This document shows, in pieces, positions 9,241 through 16,969 of a stretch of 64,000 nucleotides of DNA. A program made the translations under genes and the position numbers. The stretch's first letter is position 1. Each line of letters begins with the position of its first letter. Under the pieces are notes generated by a model. The model was not told the origin of the DNA and made no database searches. It was given only the letters and a program-made list of their open reading frames with translations. Source of the stretch: Dokdonella_A sp051958935 (GTDB lineage: Bacteria; Pseudomonadota; Gammaproteobacteria; Xanthomonadales; Rhodanobacteraceae). The DNA lies in assembly GCF_051958935.1 (NCBI RefSeq), contig NZ_JBQCFP010000127.1, forward strand, positions 48,878 to 112,877, written 5' to 3'.

Positions 9241-9398
9241 CACCGCAGGCCGCTCCGCTCGAACCCGATGGGACTTGCGGTCGCGCGAATACGTGACGTG
9301 CATTCGCGCCGCTGCGTCCGACCCCTGCCGGTCCCCGCGGCGCGCGTGCGTGCAGGGCGATGCGCGCATCGCGCGCGCCGCGGCTCGGGCCGCGGTAC

Positions 9399-9439
9399 TC
9401 CGGCGGGACTCGCCGCTGCGCGGCTCGACCCGCCCTATA
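9399..9439 (-). repeat. GTAGGGCGGGTCGAGC-type intergenic repeat (copy 1)
   Basis: Read on the minus strand it begins TATAGGGCGGGTCGAGC and continues to GCGAGTCCCGCC. It matches copies at 35103-35184 and 44002-44076. The TAG stop codon of the DUF3667 gene (9437-9435) lies at its left end. Confidence 0.6.
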
Positions 9440-10652
9440 CGATCGTGAGGCTTGCGATCGCGGCGCCGGCGAGGCCGAAGCCGAGCAGGAACAGGTAGCA
9501 GAAGCCCACCAGGCAGAACTTGAAGGTCGTCATGAACCAACCCTGGTGGTAGACGCGCCTGGCCATCAGGAACAGGTAGATCGGCAGCCACGTCCACGCG
9601 GCAGCGCGCAGCAGGTTCAACACCGGCACCGCCCACGTCGCGCCGGTCGTGGCCCAGCCGCTCAGCAGGTGCAGCGTCACGATGACGAGCAGCGACATGA
9701 AGATGAAGGCGTGGCTGTGCAGCGCGACCATGAGGTGTTCCATGTACAGCCGCCGCTTGAAGATGTAAGCGATCTTCAGCAGCAACGCGAACAGCGGCAT
9801 CAGCACGAACAGCGTCTGCGGCAGTACCGAAAACAGGCGCCCGACCGCCTCGCTCGGATGCTTGCGCGCGGCGTTGATGTTGTCCTTCGCGTGCTGCGCC
9901 ATCGAGTTGAGCTTGGCGTTGGCGAACGCCGGCAGCCATCCGATCGCGATCGGATGTTCGACTGGATCCCACGGCGTGCCGTCGATCGACAGCGTGCCGA
10001 TGTCCTCGTCATCCACGTCGGGGTCCGGCGGCGCTGCGCGGCCGGCGGCGACGGCGTCGTCGCGACGCTTGAGCCAGCTACGCCGCTGCTCGGCCTTGCG
10101 CCTGACGTCTGCTTCGGCCCGGTCGAGCTTGGCAACGGCCTTGGCGCGGTTGCCGGTGGCTGCCCGCGAGGTCGCGAGGCCCTCCAGCGCGGCCTGCAGG
10201 CGCGTGTCCACCTCGGCCGCCGACTGGGCGCGCTCGATGCCGCCGGTGGTGCCTTCGCCGACGAAATTGAACGTGCTGTCGTCGAGGTCGAGGCTGAACT
10301 GGATCGCGAAGAACGAAATCACGCAGAGGAAGAAGAATAGCCGGAACGGCGTCACGTAGCGCGTGCGCCGGCCCGCGAAATACTCGTTGGTGAGGAAGCC
10401 CGGCCGGAAGTACAGCGGCAGGATGCTGCGGAAGATGCGCGAATCGACGTTGAAGATCGTGTCTGCGACGTCGGCCATCACGCTCGCGAGGTGGCGGATC
10501 ATGCCCTTCTCGGGCTGGCCACAGGCGTAGCAGAACGGGCCATGCATCGGCGCGCCGCAATTGCCGCAGTGCTTGGCCGGCGCGGCCGGCGTCGATGGCG
10601 TGCTGACGGCCGGCTGCGCGGCGGCCGTCGGGGTGGCTTCTTCCTCGTTCAT
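9435..10652 (-). CDS. DUF3667 family zinc-ribbon membrane protein
   Basis: The 405-residue protein has an Ala/Pro/Thr-rich start and then a CGNC...CYACG zinc ribbon near residues 28-44. Several hydrophobic segments follow: one after RTRYVTPFRL (FFFLCVISFFAIQF) and a C-terminal set of about four spans. A charged soluble stretch separates them. This is the DUF3667 layout, a family of unknown function. ATG 10652 was chosen because the in-frame extension beyond it is Arg-rich and covers the MATE promoter region. The gene is divergent from the MATE exporter. Its stop codon falls in a repeat. Confidence 0.8.
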   Translation of the reverse strand: MNEEEATPTAAAQPAVSTPSTPAAPAKHCGNCGAPMHGPFCYACGQPEKGMIRHLASVMADVADTIFNVDSRIFRSILPLYFRPGFLTNEYFAGRRTRYVTPFRLFFFLCVISFFAIQFSLDLDDSTFNFVGEGTTGGIERAQSAAEVDTRLQAALEGLATSRAATGNRAKAVAKLDRAEADVRRKAEQRRSWLKRRDDAVAAGRAAPPDPDVDDEDIGTLSIDGTPWDPVEHPIAIGWLPAFANAKLNSMAQHAKDNINAARKHPSEAVGRLFSVLPQTLFVLMPLFALLLKIAYIFKRRLYMEHLMVALHSHAFIFMSLLVIVTLHLLSGWATTGATWAVPVLNLLRAAAWTWLPIYLFLMARRVYHQGWFMTTFKFCLVGFCYLFLLGFGLAGAAIASLTIV

Positions 10653-10724
10653 GCGTCGCGCGGGCTCCGTCGTTCGAAGGGGCGGCGCCGCGTCGCGCGG
10701 CGGGCGGAGTCGCACGCGCTCGGC

Positions 10725-10730
10725 TAAGAT
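10725..10730 (+). promoter_or_regulatory. -10 hexamer TAAGAT for the MATE gene
   Basis: TAAGAT lies 19 bases before ATG 10750. A start point about 7 bases downstream would fall after the in-frame ATG at 10729, which supports 10750 as the real start codon. Confidence 0.35.
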
Positions 10731-10749
10731 GCCGCGCACAGGTTCCCCG

Positions 10750-12150
10750 ATGCCGACCATTTTACATCGCCACCGGCCGCGTCTCGCGCGCGAGCTGAAA
10801 GATACGCTGCGCCTCGCGGTGCCGCTCGTGCTCGGCCAGTTGTCCGCGATCGGCATGAACCTCATCGACGCGCTGCTCGCCGGTCACCTCGACGCGCATA
10901 CGCTCGGTTCGGTCGCGGTCGGCGCAAGCGTCTGGACACTCGCCATCGTCGCCGCGATCGGCGTGATGATGGCATTGCCGCCGTCGGTCGCGCAGCTCGC
11001 CGGCGCCGGCCGGCGCGAAGCGATCGGACCGCTGTTCCGCCAAGCGGTGTGGCTCGCGCTCGCGCTCGGCCTGGTCCTCGGCGTCGCCGTGCATGAGGGC
11101 GGCGCCGTGCTCGTCGCGCGCATCGGCATCGACGCCGAGCTCGTGCCCGACGTGATCCGTTTCCTGCACGCGGTCGCGTGGGGCGCGCCCGCGCTTGCCC
11201 TGTTCTTCACCTTGCGCGGGCTCGGCGAAGGCATCGGCCTGACCCGTCCGACGATGTATTTCAGTGGCCTCGGCCTGCTCCTGCTCGGGCCGATCGGGTA
11301 CGTCCTGATGTACGGCCGCCTGGGCGTGCCTTCGCTCGGCGCGCAGGGCAGCGACATGGCGACCGCGCTCGTGCTCTGGCTCGAGATGCTCGCGTTCGCC
11401 ACCTACGTCATGCGCAGCCGCCATTACCGAGATCTGCAACTATTCGCGCGCTGGGAACCGCCGAACCGCTGCGCCCTCGCCGAATTGCTGCGCATCGGCG
11501 TGCCGATGGGCGTGTCCCTGTTCATGGAGGCGAGCCTGTTCGTCGCAGTCGCCCTCGTGATCGGCACGCTCGGCACCGAGGTCGTCGCCGGCCATCAGGT
11601 CGCGCTGAACGTCGCTTCGGTGACCTTCATGGTGCCGCTCGGGCTTGCGATGGCGACGACCGTGCGCGTCGGCCACGCGGTCGGCCGCGGCGACGCGCAG
11701 GGCGTGCGCGATGCCGGCCTCGTCGGCATCGGCCTCACCCTGGTCGCGCAAACCGTGTCGGCCGGCGCGATGCTGCTGCTGCCGCGCCCGATCGCGATGC
11801 TCTACACCGAGGACGCCGCGGTGATCGCGCTCGCCGCGCAACTGCTCGTGCTGGCCGGCCTGTTCCAGTTTTCCGACGGCATCCAGGTCGCGGCGAACGG
11901 CGCGCTGCGAGGGCTCAAGGATACGCGCATCCCGATGTTCATCACGACATTCGCCTATTGGGGTGTCGGCATGCCGGTCGGCTGGTGGCTCGCATTCCCG
12001 CACGGACTCGGCGCGCGCGGCATGTGGATGGGCCTGATCGCGGGACTCAGCATGGCCGCGCTGCTGTTGTCGTGGCGCTTCTGGAAACTCGCGCGCGGAC
12101 CGCTGCCCGGGATGTCCGGCGGCACGTCACTGCCGCGGGCGTTCCACTGA
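10750..12150 (+). CDS. MATE family multidrug/Na+ antiporter, NorM-like
   Basis: The product is 466 residues, the normal length for MATE transporters, with about 12 predicted membrane spans in two similar halves. The N-terminal sequence LKDTLRLAVPLVLGQLSAIG and the second-half ELLRIGVPMGVSLFMEAS are the usual paired start-of-half motifs. Family members export cationic drugs, dyes and metabolites in exchange for Na+ or H+. Substrates cannot be read from the sequence. The start was chosen over ATG 10729 because of the -10 hexamer position. Confidence 0.9.
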   Translation: MPTILHRHRPRLARELKDTLRLAVPLVLGQLSAIGMNLIDALLAGHLDAHTLGSVAVGASVWTLAIVAAIGVMMALPPSVAQLAGAGRREAIGPLFRQAVWLALALGLVLGVAVHEGGAVLVARIGIDAELVPDVIRFLHAVAWGAPALALFFTLRGLGEGIGLTRPTMYFSGLGLLLLGPIGYVLMYGRLGVPSLGAQGSDMATALVLWLEMLAFATYVMRSRHYRDLQLFARWEPPNRCALAELLRIGVPMGVSLFMEASLFVAVALVIGTLGTEVVAGHQVALNVASVTFMVPLGLAMATTVRVGHAVGRGDAQGVRDAGLVGIGLTLVAQTVSAGAMLLLPRPIAMLYTEDAAVIALAAQLLVLAGLFQFSDGIQVAANGALRGLKDTRIPMFITTFAYWGVGMPVGWWLAFPHGLGARGMWMGLIAGLSMAALLLSWRFWKLARGPLPGMSGGTSLPRAFH

Positions 12151-12299
12151 CCAGCGGCGCGGGCTACGCATCGCCATGCGCCGCGGCGACGCTGCCGGGC
12201 GCCGATCCGCCCATGCGGCAGTGACGCAGGCGCCATGCCGCAGCGGATGCGGTAGGCTGGCGCCATGCCTGTCGAGTCGCTCGACATCGAGGAATCGCA

Positions 12300-14144
12300 A
12301 TGCCCAGCCAGCCCGGCGTGATCCGCCGCTTCTTCCGCGGACTCTGGGACGCGCTCAACTTCACGCGCCGTCTCGTCTTCAACCTGATCTTCCTCGCCCT
12401 GCTGCTCGCGTTCTTCGGCGCGTTCTTCGCATCGCGCCCGCTGCTCGCGCCGCGCACCGCGCTCGTGCTCGACCCGAGCGGCGCGATCGTCGAGCAGTAT
12501 TCGACCGATCCGACCCAGCGCGCGCTGTCGAGCATCGCCGGCAACGAGTCGCCCGAGGTGCAACTGCGCGACCTGCTGCGCGCAATCGACGCCGCGGCGA
12601 AGGACGCGCGCATCGAACGCATCGTGCTCATCCCGGACGAGATCACCGGGCTCGGCCTCGCCACCGCGCGCGAACTCGGCGCCGCGCTCGATCGCTTCAA
12701 GGCGAGCGGCAAGGAGGTCATCGCGGTGTCCGGCGGCATGGGGCAGAACGAATACCTGCTTGCCGCGCACGCGAACCGCATCCTGCTCGATCCGGAAGGC
12801 GCGGTGCTGCTCGAAGGTTTCGCGAACTACCGCAGCTACTACAAGGACGCACTCGACAAGCTCGGCGTCGAGGTGCACCTGATCAAGGTCGGCACGTTCA
12901 AGTCGGCAGCCGAACCGTACGTGATGAACCAGGCGTCCGACGCGGCGAAGGAGGCCGATGCGTACTGGATGGGCGGCATCTGGCAGGAGTACCTCGACGA
13001 GGTCGCCGCGCTGCGCAAGATCGACGCGGCGGCGATCGCGGACGACATCGCGCACTACGACGCGCGCGTCGCCGCGAGCGGGGGCGACCTCGCCAGGCTC
13101 GCGCTCGAGCAGAAGCTCGTCGACCAGCTCGCGACGCGTGCCGAAGCGCGCGAACAGTTGCGTTCGCTCGGCGCCGCCGAAGGTGAGGAGGGATTCCGCC
13201 AGGTCGGCTTCCGCCAGTATCTGGCGACGCTCGCGCCGTCGAACCTGCCGCACGTCGCCAGCGACGTCGCGGTCATCGTCGCGCAGGGCGAGATCGTCCC
13301 GGGCGAACGGCCGCCGGGCATGGTCGGCGGCAAGTCGACCGCGCAGCTCGTGCGCGCGGCGCGCGAGGACGACGGCGTCAAGGCGATCGTGCTGCGCGTG
13401 AACTCGCCGGGAGGCGATGCCTATTCGTCCGAGCTGATCCGGCGCGAACTCGCGCAGGCGCGCGAAGCCGGCAAGCCGGTCGTCGTGTCGATGGGCGACG
13501 TCGCCGCGAGCGGCGGTTACTGGATCTCGATGGCGAGCGACGAGATCTGGGCCGAGCCGAACACGATCACGGGTTCGATCGGCATCTTCGGCCTCGTCGT
13601 GACCGTACCGGACACGCTCGCCAAGCTCGGCATCCACACGGACGGCGTCGGCACGACGCCGCTGGCGGGGACGCTCGACATCCGCCGGCCGCTGTCGCCG
13701 CAGCTCGAAGCGATCATCACGAGCGTGATCCGGCGCGGCTACGGCGAATTCATCGGCAAGGTCGCGCAGGCGCGCGGCAAGACGCCCGAAGAGATCGATG
13801 CGATCGCGCAGGGGCGCGTGTGGAGCGGCGCGCAGGCGAAGGAACGCGGCCTCGTCGACAAGCTCGGCGGCCTCGACGACGCGATCGCGGCGGCGGCATC
13901 GCGCGCGAAGCTCGGCAGCAATTACCAGGTGCGTTACATCGAGCGCCAAATGAGCACGTGGGAGCGTCTCGCGCTGAGTTTCAGCGACAGCGAAGCGATG
14001 GTGCGCGTCGCGCGCTGGACCGGCGTCCGCCTGCCCGTCGGCATGTTCGACCGCACTGAACTCCAGCAGGCCGCGGCGACGATCGAGTCGCTGCGTGGCA
14101 AGCGATATGGCGCGTTCGCGCACTGCTTCTGTGAATTGCGCTGA
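12300..14144 (+). CDS. sppA: Signal peptide peptidase SppA (67 kDa type)
   Basis: The 614-residue protein has an N-terminal membrane anchor (residues 25-45) and two tandem peptidase S49 domains, as in E. coli SppA. The catalytic Lys is K201 (GTFKSAAEPY, N-terminal domain) and the nucleophile Ser is S404 (DVAASGGYW, C-terminal domain). The active site is therefore built across domains as expected. It degrades signal peptides left in the membrane after secretion. A GAGGAA ribosome binding site precedes ATG 12300. The next gene is convergent, about 180 bases away. Confidence 0.95.
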   Translation: MPSQPGVIRRFFRGLWDALNFTRRLVFNLIFLALLLAFFGAFFASRPLLAPRTALVLDPSGAIVEQYSTDPTQRALSSIAGNESPEVQLRDLLRAIDAAAKDARIERIVLIPDEITGLGLATARELGAALDRFKASGKEVIAVSGGMGQNEYLLAAHANRILLDPEGAVLLEGFANYRSYYKDALDKLGVEVHLIKVGTFKSAAEPYVMNQASDAAKEADAYWMGGIWQEYLDEVAALRKIDAAAIADDIAHYDARVAASGGDLARLALEQKLVDQLATRAEAREQLRSLGAAEGEEGFRQVGFRQYLATLAPSNLPHVASDVAVIVAQGEIVPGERPPGMVGGKSTAQLVRAAREDDGVKAIVLRVNSPGGDAYSSELIRRELAQAREAGKPVVVSMGDVAASGGYWISMASDEIWAEPNTITGSIGIFGLVVTVPDTLAKLGIHTDGVGTTPLAGTLDIRRPLSPQLEAIITSVIRRGYGEFIGKVAQARGKTPEEIDAIAQGRVWSGAQAKERGLVDKLGGLDDAIAAAASRAKLGSNYQVRYIERQMSTWERLALSFSDSEAMVRVARWTGVRLPVGMFDRTELQQAAATIESLRGKRYGAFAHCFCELR

Positions 14145-14285
14145 GCACATGCGTCGCGCGCATTGGCTGTTGGAGAGGGTGGCCGTACGCCGGATCGACC
14201 GTGCCGTGGCAGATGACGGAGCACCCTGTCCTGCGCCCCTCCGGGCCTGGCTTGGCCATTCGCGCCGCTCCTGCGGCGCAGTCGG

Positions 14286-14312
14286 CGCGGTGCGCCTTGA
14301 TCCGCCCTGCTT
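14286..14312. repeat. Partial GGGCGGATCAAGGCGC intergenic repeat
   Basis: On the minus strand GCAGGGCGGATCAAGGCGC matches the copy at 46657-46694. It lies downstream of both convergent genes in the 180-base gap after sppA. Nothing else is recognised in that gap. Confidence 0.45.
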
Positions 14313-14324
14313 GCGGCCGGCCGC

Positions 14325-14627
14325 CTACCACGGATCTTCGTCCGCCAGCGCAACCACTTCATCGGGACGCACGCTGAACCAGGGTGCGCCATCGCCGAAG
14401 CATACGTGCCCATACGCATCGAAGCCGAGAATGGGTAGTGGCTTGCCCTCGAGCGCGCGAAGACGTGCGACGTCGTCCTCCGGCAGGTCCTTCAGCAGGC
14501 CGGCCGGCATCATCTCGATGCGAACGCGTTGGCCTGCACGCAGCGCGCGACCGTTCGCGTCGATCGCCTCCAGCGGGTAACCATCGGGCCAGTACGCCGG
14601 CGCGGCGAAGTACGCCGAGAGGTCCAT
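14325..14627 (-). CDS. Small hypothetical protein at the end of the kor operon
   Basis: The 100-residue acidic cytoplasmic protein has an ordinary globular composition (MDLSAYFAAPAYWPDGYPLE...) and no membrane span or cysteine cluster. Its ATG is 3 bases after the korB stop codon, so it is almost certainly co-transcribed and co-translated with korB. I do not recognise the family. The segment RAGQRVRIEMMPAGLLKDLP suggests a small beta-barrel, but this is weak. Confidence 0.65.
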   Translation of the reverse strand: MDLSAYFAAPAYWPDGYPLEAIDANGRALRAGQRVRIEMMPAGLLKDLPEDDVARLRALEGKPLPILGFDAYGHVCFGDGAPWFSVRPDEVVALADEDPW

Positions 14628-14630
14628 CGC

Positions 14631-15686
14631 TCAGCGCAGCGAAGCGTTGATCTTGTCGAGCGTAATCACGCCGGGACACAGCGCCTTCGCGTCGAGCGTG
14701 TTGAACGGCGTCGCGACGGTATTGAGGTGTCCGTGCAGGTCGTGCGCGGTGCTGTCGACGTACAGCAGGCCGGTCACCACTTCACCCTTCGCCTGGTGCG
14801 CATTGATGTAGTCCATCGCGGCGACGCGGTCGGTCGGGTCGTGGCTCGCGTCGAGCTTGCGCAGGCGCAGCACGCTGCCGTCGTGCTGCTCGACTTCGAC
14901 GACGTCGCCGGGCGCGACCGCAGTGACGATCTCGGCGCGCGGTTCGATGAAGTCGAGGCGGTTGACCGCGTCGTTGTGCTCTCGCACGTACTCGTAGCTC
15001 TTGGTGCTGCCCGCGTGGTTGTTGAACGCGACGCACGGGCTGATCACGTCGATGAAGGCGGCGCCGCGGTGTGCGATCGCGGCCTTGATGATCGGCACGA
15101 GCTGCTGCTTGTCGCCGGAGAAGCCGCGCGCGACGAAGCTCGCGCCGAGCTGCATCGCGAGGCCGACGAGATCGATCGGTGAATCGGTGTTGGCAACGCC
15201 CTTCTTCGACACCGAACCCTGGTCCGCGGTCGCCGAGAACTGGCCCTTGGTGAGGCCGTACACGCCGTTGTTCTCGACGATGTACACCATGTTCACGCCG
15301 CGGCGGATCGCGTGCACGAACTGGCCCATGCCGATCGAGGCGGAGTCGCCGTCGCCGGACACGCCGAGGTAGATGAGGTCGCGGTTGGCGAGGTTCGCGC
15401 CGGTCAGCACCGACGGCATGCGCCCGTGCACGGTGTTGAAACCGTGCGACTGGCCGAGGAAATAGTCGGGCGTCTTAGAGCTGCAGCCGATGCCGCTGAG
15501 CTTGGCCACGCGATGCGGTTCGATCGCGAGTTCCCAGCATGCATGGATGATCGCGGCCGAGATCGAGTCGTGGCCGCAGCCCGCGCACAGGGTCGAGATC
15601 TTGCCTTCGTAGTCGCGGCGCGTGAAGCCGATCGCATTGCAGCCGAGGGCGGGGTGGTGCAGCGTGGGTTTGGCGATCCAGGTCAC
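14631..15686 (-). CDS. korB: 2-oxoacid:ferredoxin oxidoreductase, beta subunit
   Basis: The 351-residue protein starts at GTG 15686 in a GTGA overlap with the upstream gene. It contains the TPP/Mg site (GVSGDGDSASIG followed by IVENNGVYGLTKGQ) and a CAGCGHD motif near the N-terminus, which with later cysteines (GIGCSSK, SPCVAF) should bind the [4Fe-4S] cluster. With KorA it oxidatively decarboxylates a 2-oxoacid, most likely 2-oxoglutarate, to acyl-CoA and reduces ferredoxin. Substrate assignment is by family resemblance. KorA is not adjacent: three small genes separate the subunits. Confidence 0.92.
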   Translation of the reverse strand: MTWIAKPTLHHPALGCNAIGFTRRDYEGKISTLCAGCGHDSISAAIIHACWELAIEPHRVAKLSGIGCSSKTPDYFLGQSHGFNTVHGRMPSVLTGANLANRDLIYLGVSGDGDSASIGMGQFVHAIRRGVNMVYIVENNGVYGLTKGQFSATADQGSVSKKGVANTDSPIDLVGLAMQLGASFVARGFSGDKQQLVPIIKAAIAHRGAAFIDVISPCVAFNNHAGSTKSYEYVREHNDAVNRLDFIEPRAEIVTAVAPGDVVEVEQHDGSVLRLRKLDASHDPTDRVAAMDYINAHQAKGEVVTGLLYVDSTAHDLHGHLNTVATPFNTLDAKALCPGVITLDKINASLR

Positions 15687-16186
15687 GGCGTCTTCCTCGG
15701 CGACGTCGCGTGAGCGGCGTCGCGGTGCAGGCGATAGATCACGTTGTCGAGTGCGAACAGCAGTTCGTCGTCGCCGGTCGCATGGAAATCGATCGCGCCG
15801 TCGCAACCGGTATCGAGCGTGGCGATCGGTCGGCCCGCGAAACCGATCTGCGTCGCGAGCGCGTCGGCGCCGAGCGCCGGATCGCCGTACTCGGCGAGCC
15901 CGCCCTGGAACAGTCCCTCGGTGGGCACGTGCTTCACGACGTAGTGCGGCGCCGTGCAGCCGAGTGGAACGGGGCCGCGGATGCGTTTTGCCTCGAACGT
16001 CACGTGCTGGCCGACGAGGCGTTTCACTTCGGCGGGATCGACCGCGCCTTCGGCGCCGACCCATGGTGCAGGATCGCCGCGTGCGATCGTCCAGCGGCCC
16101 GCGTAGCGGTCCTGCGCGAATGCGCACGTCGCGAGCAGGCCCGCGACGAGGAGCCATGCCGAAGCCGGACGTCGACGTTCACTCAC
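15683..16186 (-). CDS. Small exported protein inside the kor operon (second)
   Basis: GTG 16186 was chosen: it overlaps the upstream stop (GTGAGTGA) and is preceded by GGAGG with 6-base spacing. The 167-residue product has a signal peptide (SAWLLVAGLLATCAFA|QD) and a small globular domain with two cysteines (PLGCTAPHY, DTGCDGAIDF) that could form a disulfide. It lacks membrane spans after cleavage. The family is not recognised. Its place between korA and korB suggests a function tied to that complex or simply shared expression. Confidence 0.75.
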   Translation of the reverse strand: MSERRRPASAWLLVAGLLATCAFAQDRYAGRWTIARGDPAPWVGAEGAVDPAEVKRLVGQHVTFEAKRIRGPVPLGCTAPHYVVKHVPTEGLFQGGLAEYGDPALGADALATQIGFAGRPIATLDTGCDGAIDFHATGDDELLFALDNVIYRLHRDAAHATSPRKTP

Positions 16187-16688
16187 AATCGTCCTCCGGG
16201 GCGGCATAGCCGTCGACGAAGCGCTGGCCGTAACCGATCTCGAACGAGCGCGTGTCACGCTTGTAGTCGAGGCCGTCGACGTCGTGGTTCACGGCGCGGA
16301 ACGCGTAAGCCTGGCCCGGCCTGCCGTCCACGGGCTTCTCGAAATACACCTCGATGCTCGCCGCGTGTTGCGGATCCTTCTTCGGCACGATCGTCGCGCC
16401 GCCGCACCAGTTCGAGCCTGCGTCGATGGGGTTGTCCGGGTTGGCGAGCACGCAGGCACCGCCGCGCCAGGTGATCCTTGCGCTGTCGCCGACCGCATCG
16501 TCGAGCCAGCCCTCGACGGTGCGCTCGTCGCCGCATTGGCCTCGCGCGTAGTCGACGTCGGCGATGCGTGCCGAGCGCGCGGCGGCGGCGAGCGCCGCGT
16601 CGGTGACGCCGCGCTTCGTCGCGGCGAACGCCACGGGTGCAAGCAGCGCGATCGTCAGGCCGACAGAAGCGGGGCGAAGGCGAGGCAT
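16179..16688 (-). CDS. Small exported protein inside the kor operon (first)
   Basis: The 169-residue protein starts at ATG 16688, one base after the preceding stop codon. It has a signal peptide (VGLTIALLAPVAFA|AT) and a mature domain with four cysteines (RGQCGDE, GGACVLAN, SNWCGGA and a final CE), consistent with two disulfides in the periplasm. The sequence includes VEGWLDDAVGDSARITW. The ends overlap the next gene. No family or enzymatic motif is recognised. Confidence 0.75.
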   Translation of the reverse strand: MPRLRPASVGLTIALLAPVAFAATKRGVTDAALAAAARSARIADVDYARGQCGDERTVEGWLDDAVGDSARITWRGGACVLANPDNPIDAGSNWCGGATIVPKKDPQHAASIEVYFEKPVDGRPGQAYAFRAVNHDVDGLDYKRDTRSFEIGYGQRFVDGYAAPEDDCE

Positions 16689-16690
16689 GC

Positions 16691-16969
16691 TCAGCGCTTC
16701 CCGTTCACTTCGATCGCATAGCCGAGCAGGCCGATCGCGAACACGAGGGCCGACAGGGTCCACGCCGAGAACATCAGCGGTGCGGACTGCATGAGCTCGG
16801 GCAGCACGATCAGCGCGACGCGGAACAGCAGGCCGACCACTTCAGCGCCGATCGCGACGATCAGCCAGCCCGAGCGGTCGCGCCGCCAGAGCAGCACGAG
16901 TGCGGCGAGCACCAGGACCGGGATGACGACGGAGAACAACGACTGCAACGACGGCGACAGGGTATTCAC
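16691..16969 (-). CDS. Small three-span membrane protein in the kor operon
   Basis: The 92-residue protein starts at GTG 16969, directly after the korA TGA (TGAGTG). Three hydrophobic segments are visible: about 13-28 (VVIPVLVLAALVLLW), 34-55 and 65-85. A short basic C-terminus ends NGKR. There are no cysteines or charged residues within the spans that would suggest metal or ion binding. Function unknown; it may anchor or couple the oxidoreductase to the membrane, but this is speculation from position. Confidence 0.75.
   Translation of the reverse strand: MNTLSPSLQSLFSVVIPVLVLAALVLLWRRDRSGWLIVAIGAEVVGLLFRVALIVLPELMQSAPLMFSAWTLSALVFAIGLLGYAIEVNGKR

Noticed and set aside
14631..16157. Longer korB start with a fused N-terminal domain
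   Set aside because: The upstream in-frame sequence is Arg-rich and overlaps the small exported protein gene; the GTG at 15686 in the GTGA overlap is the natural start.
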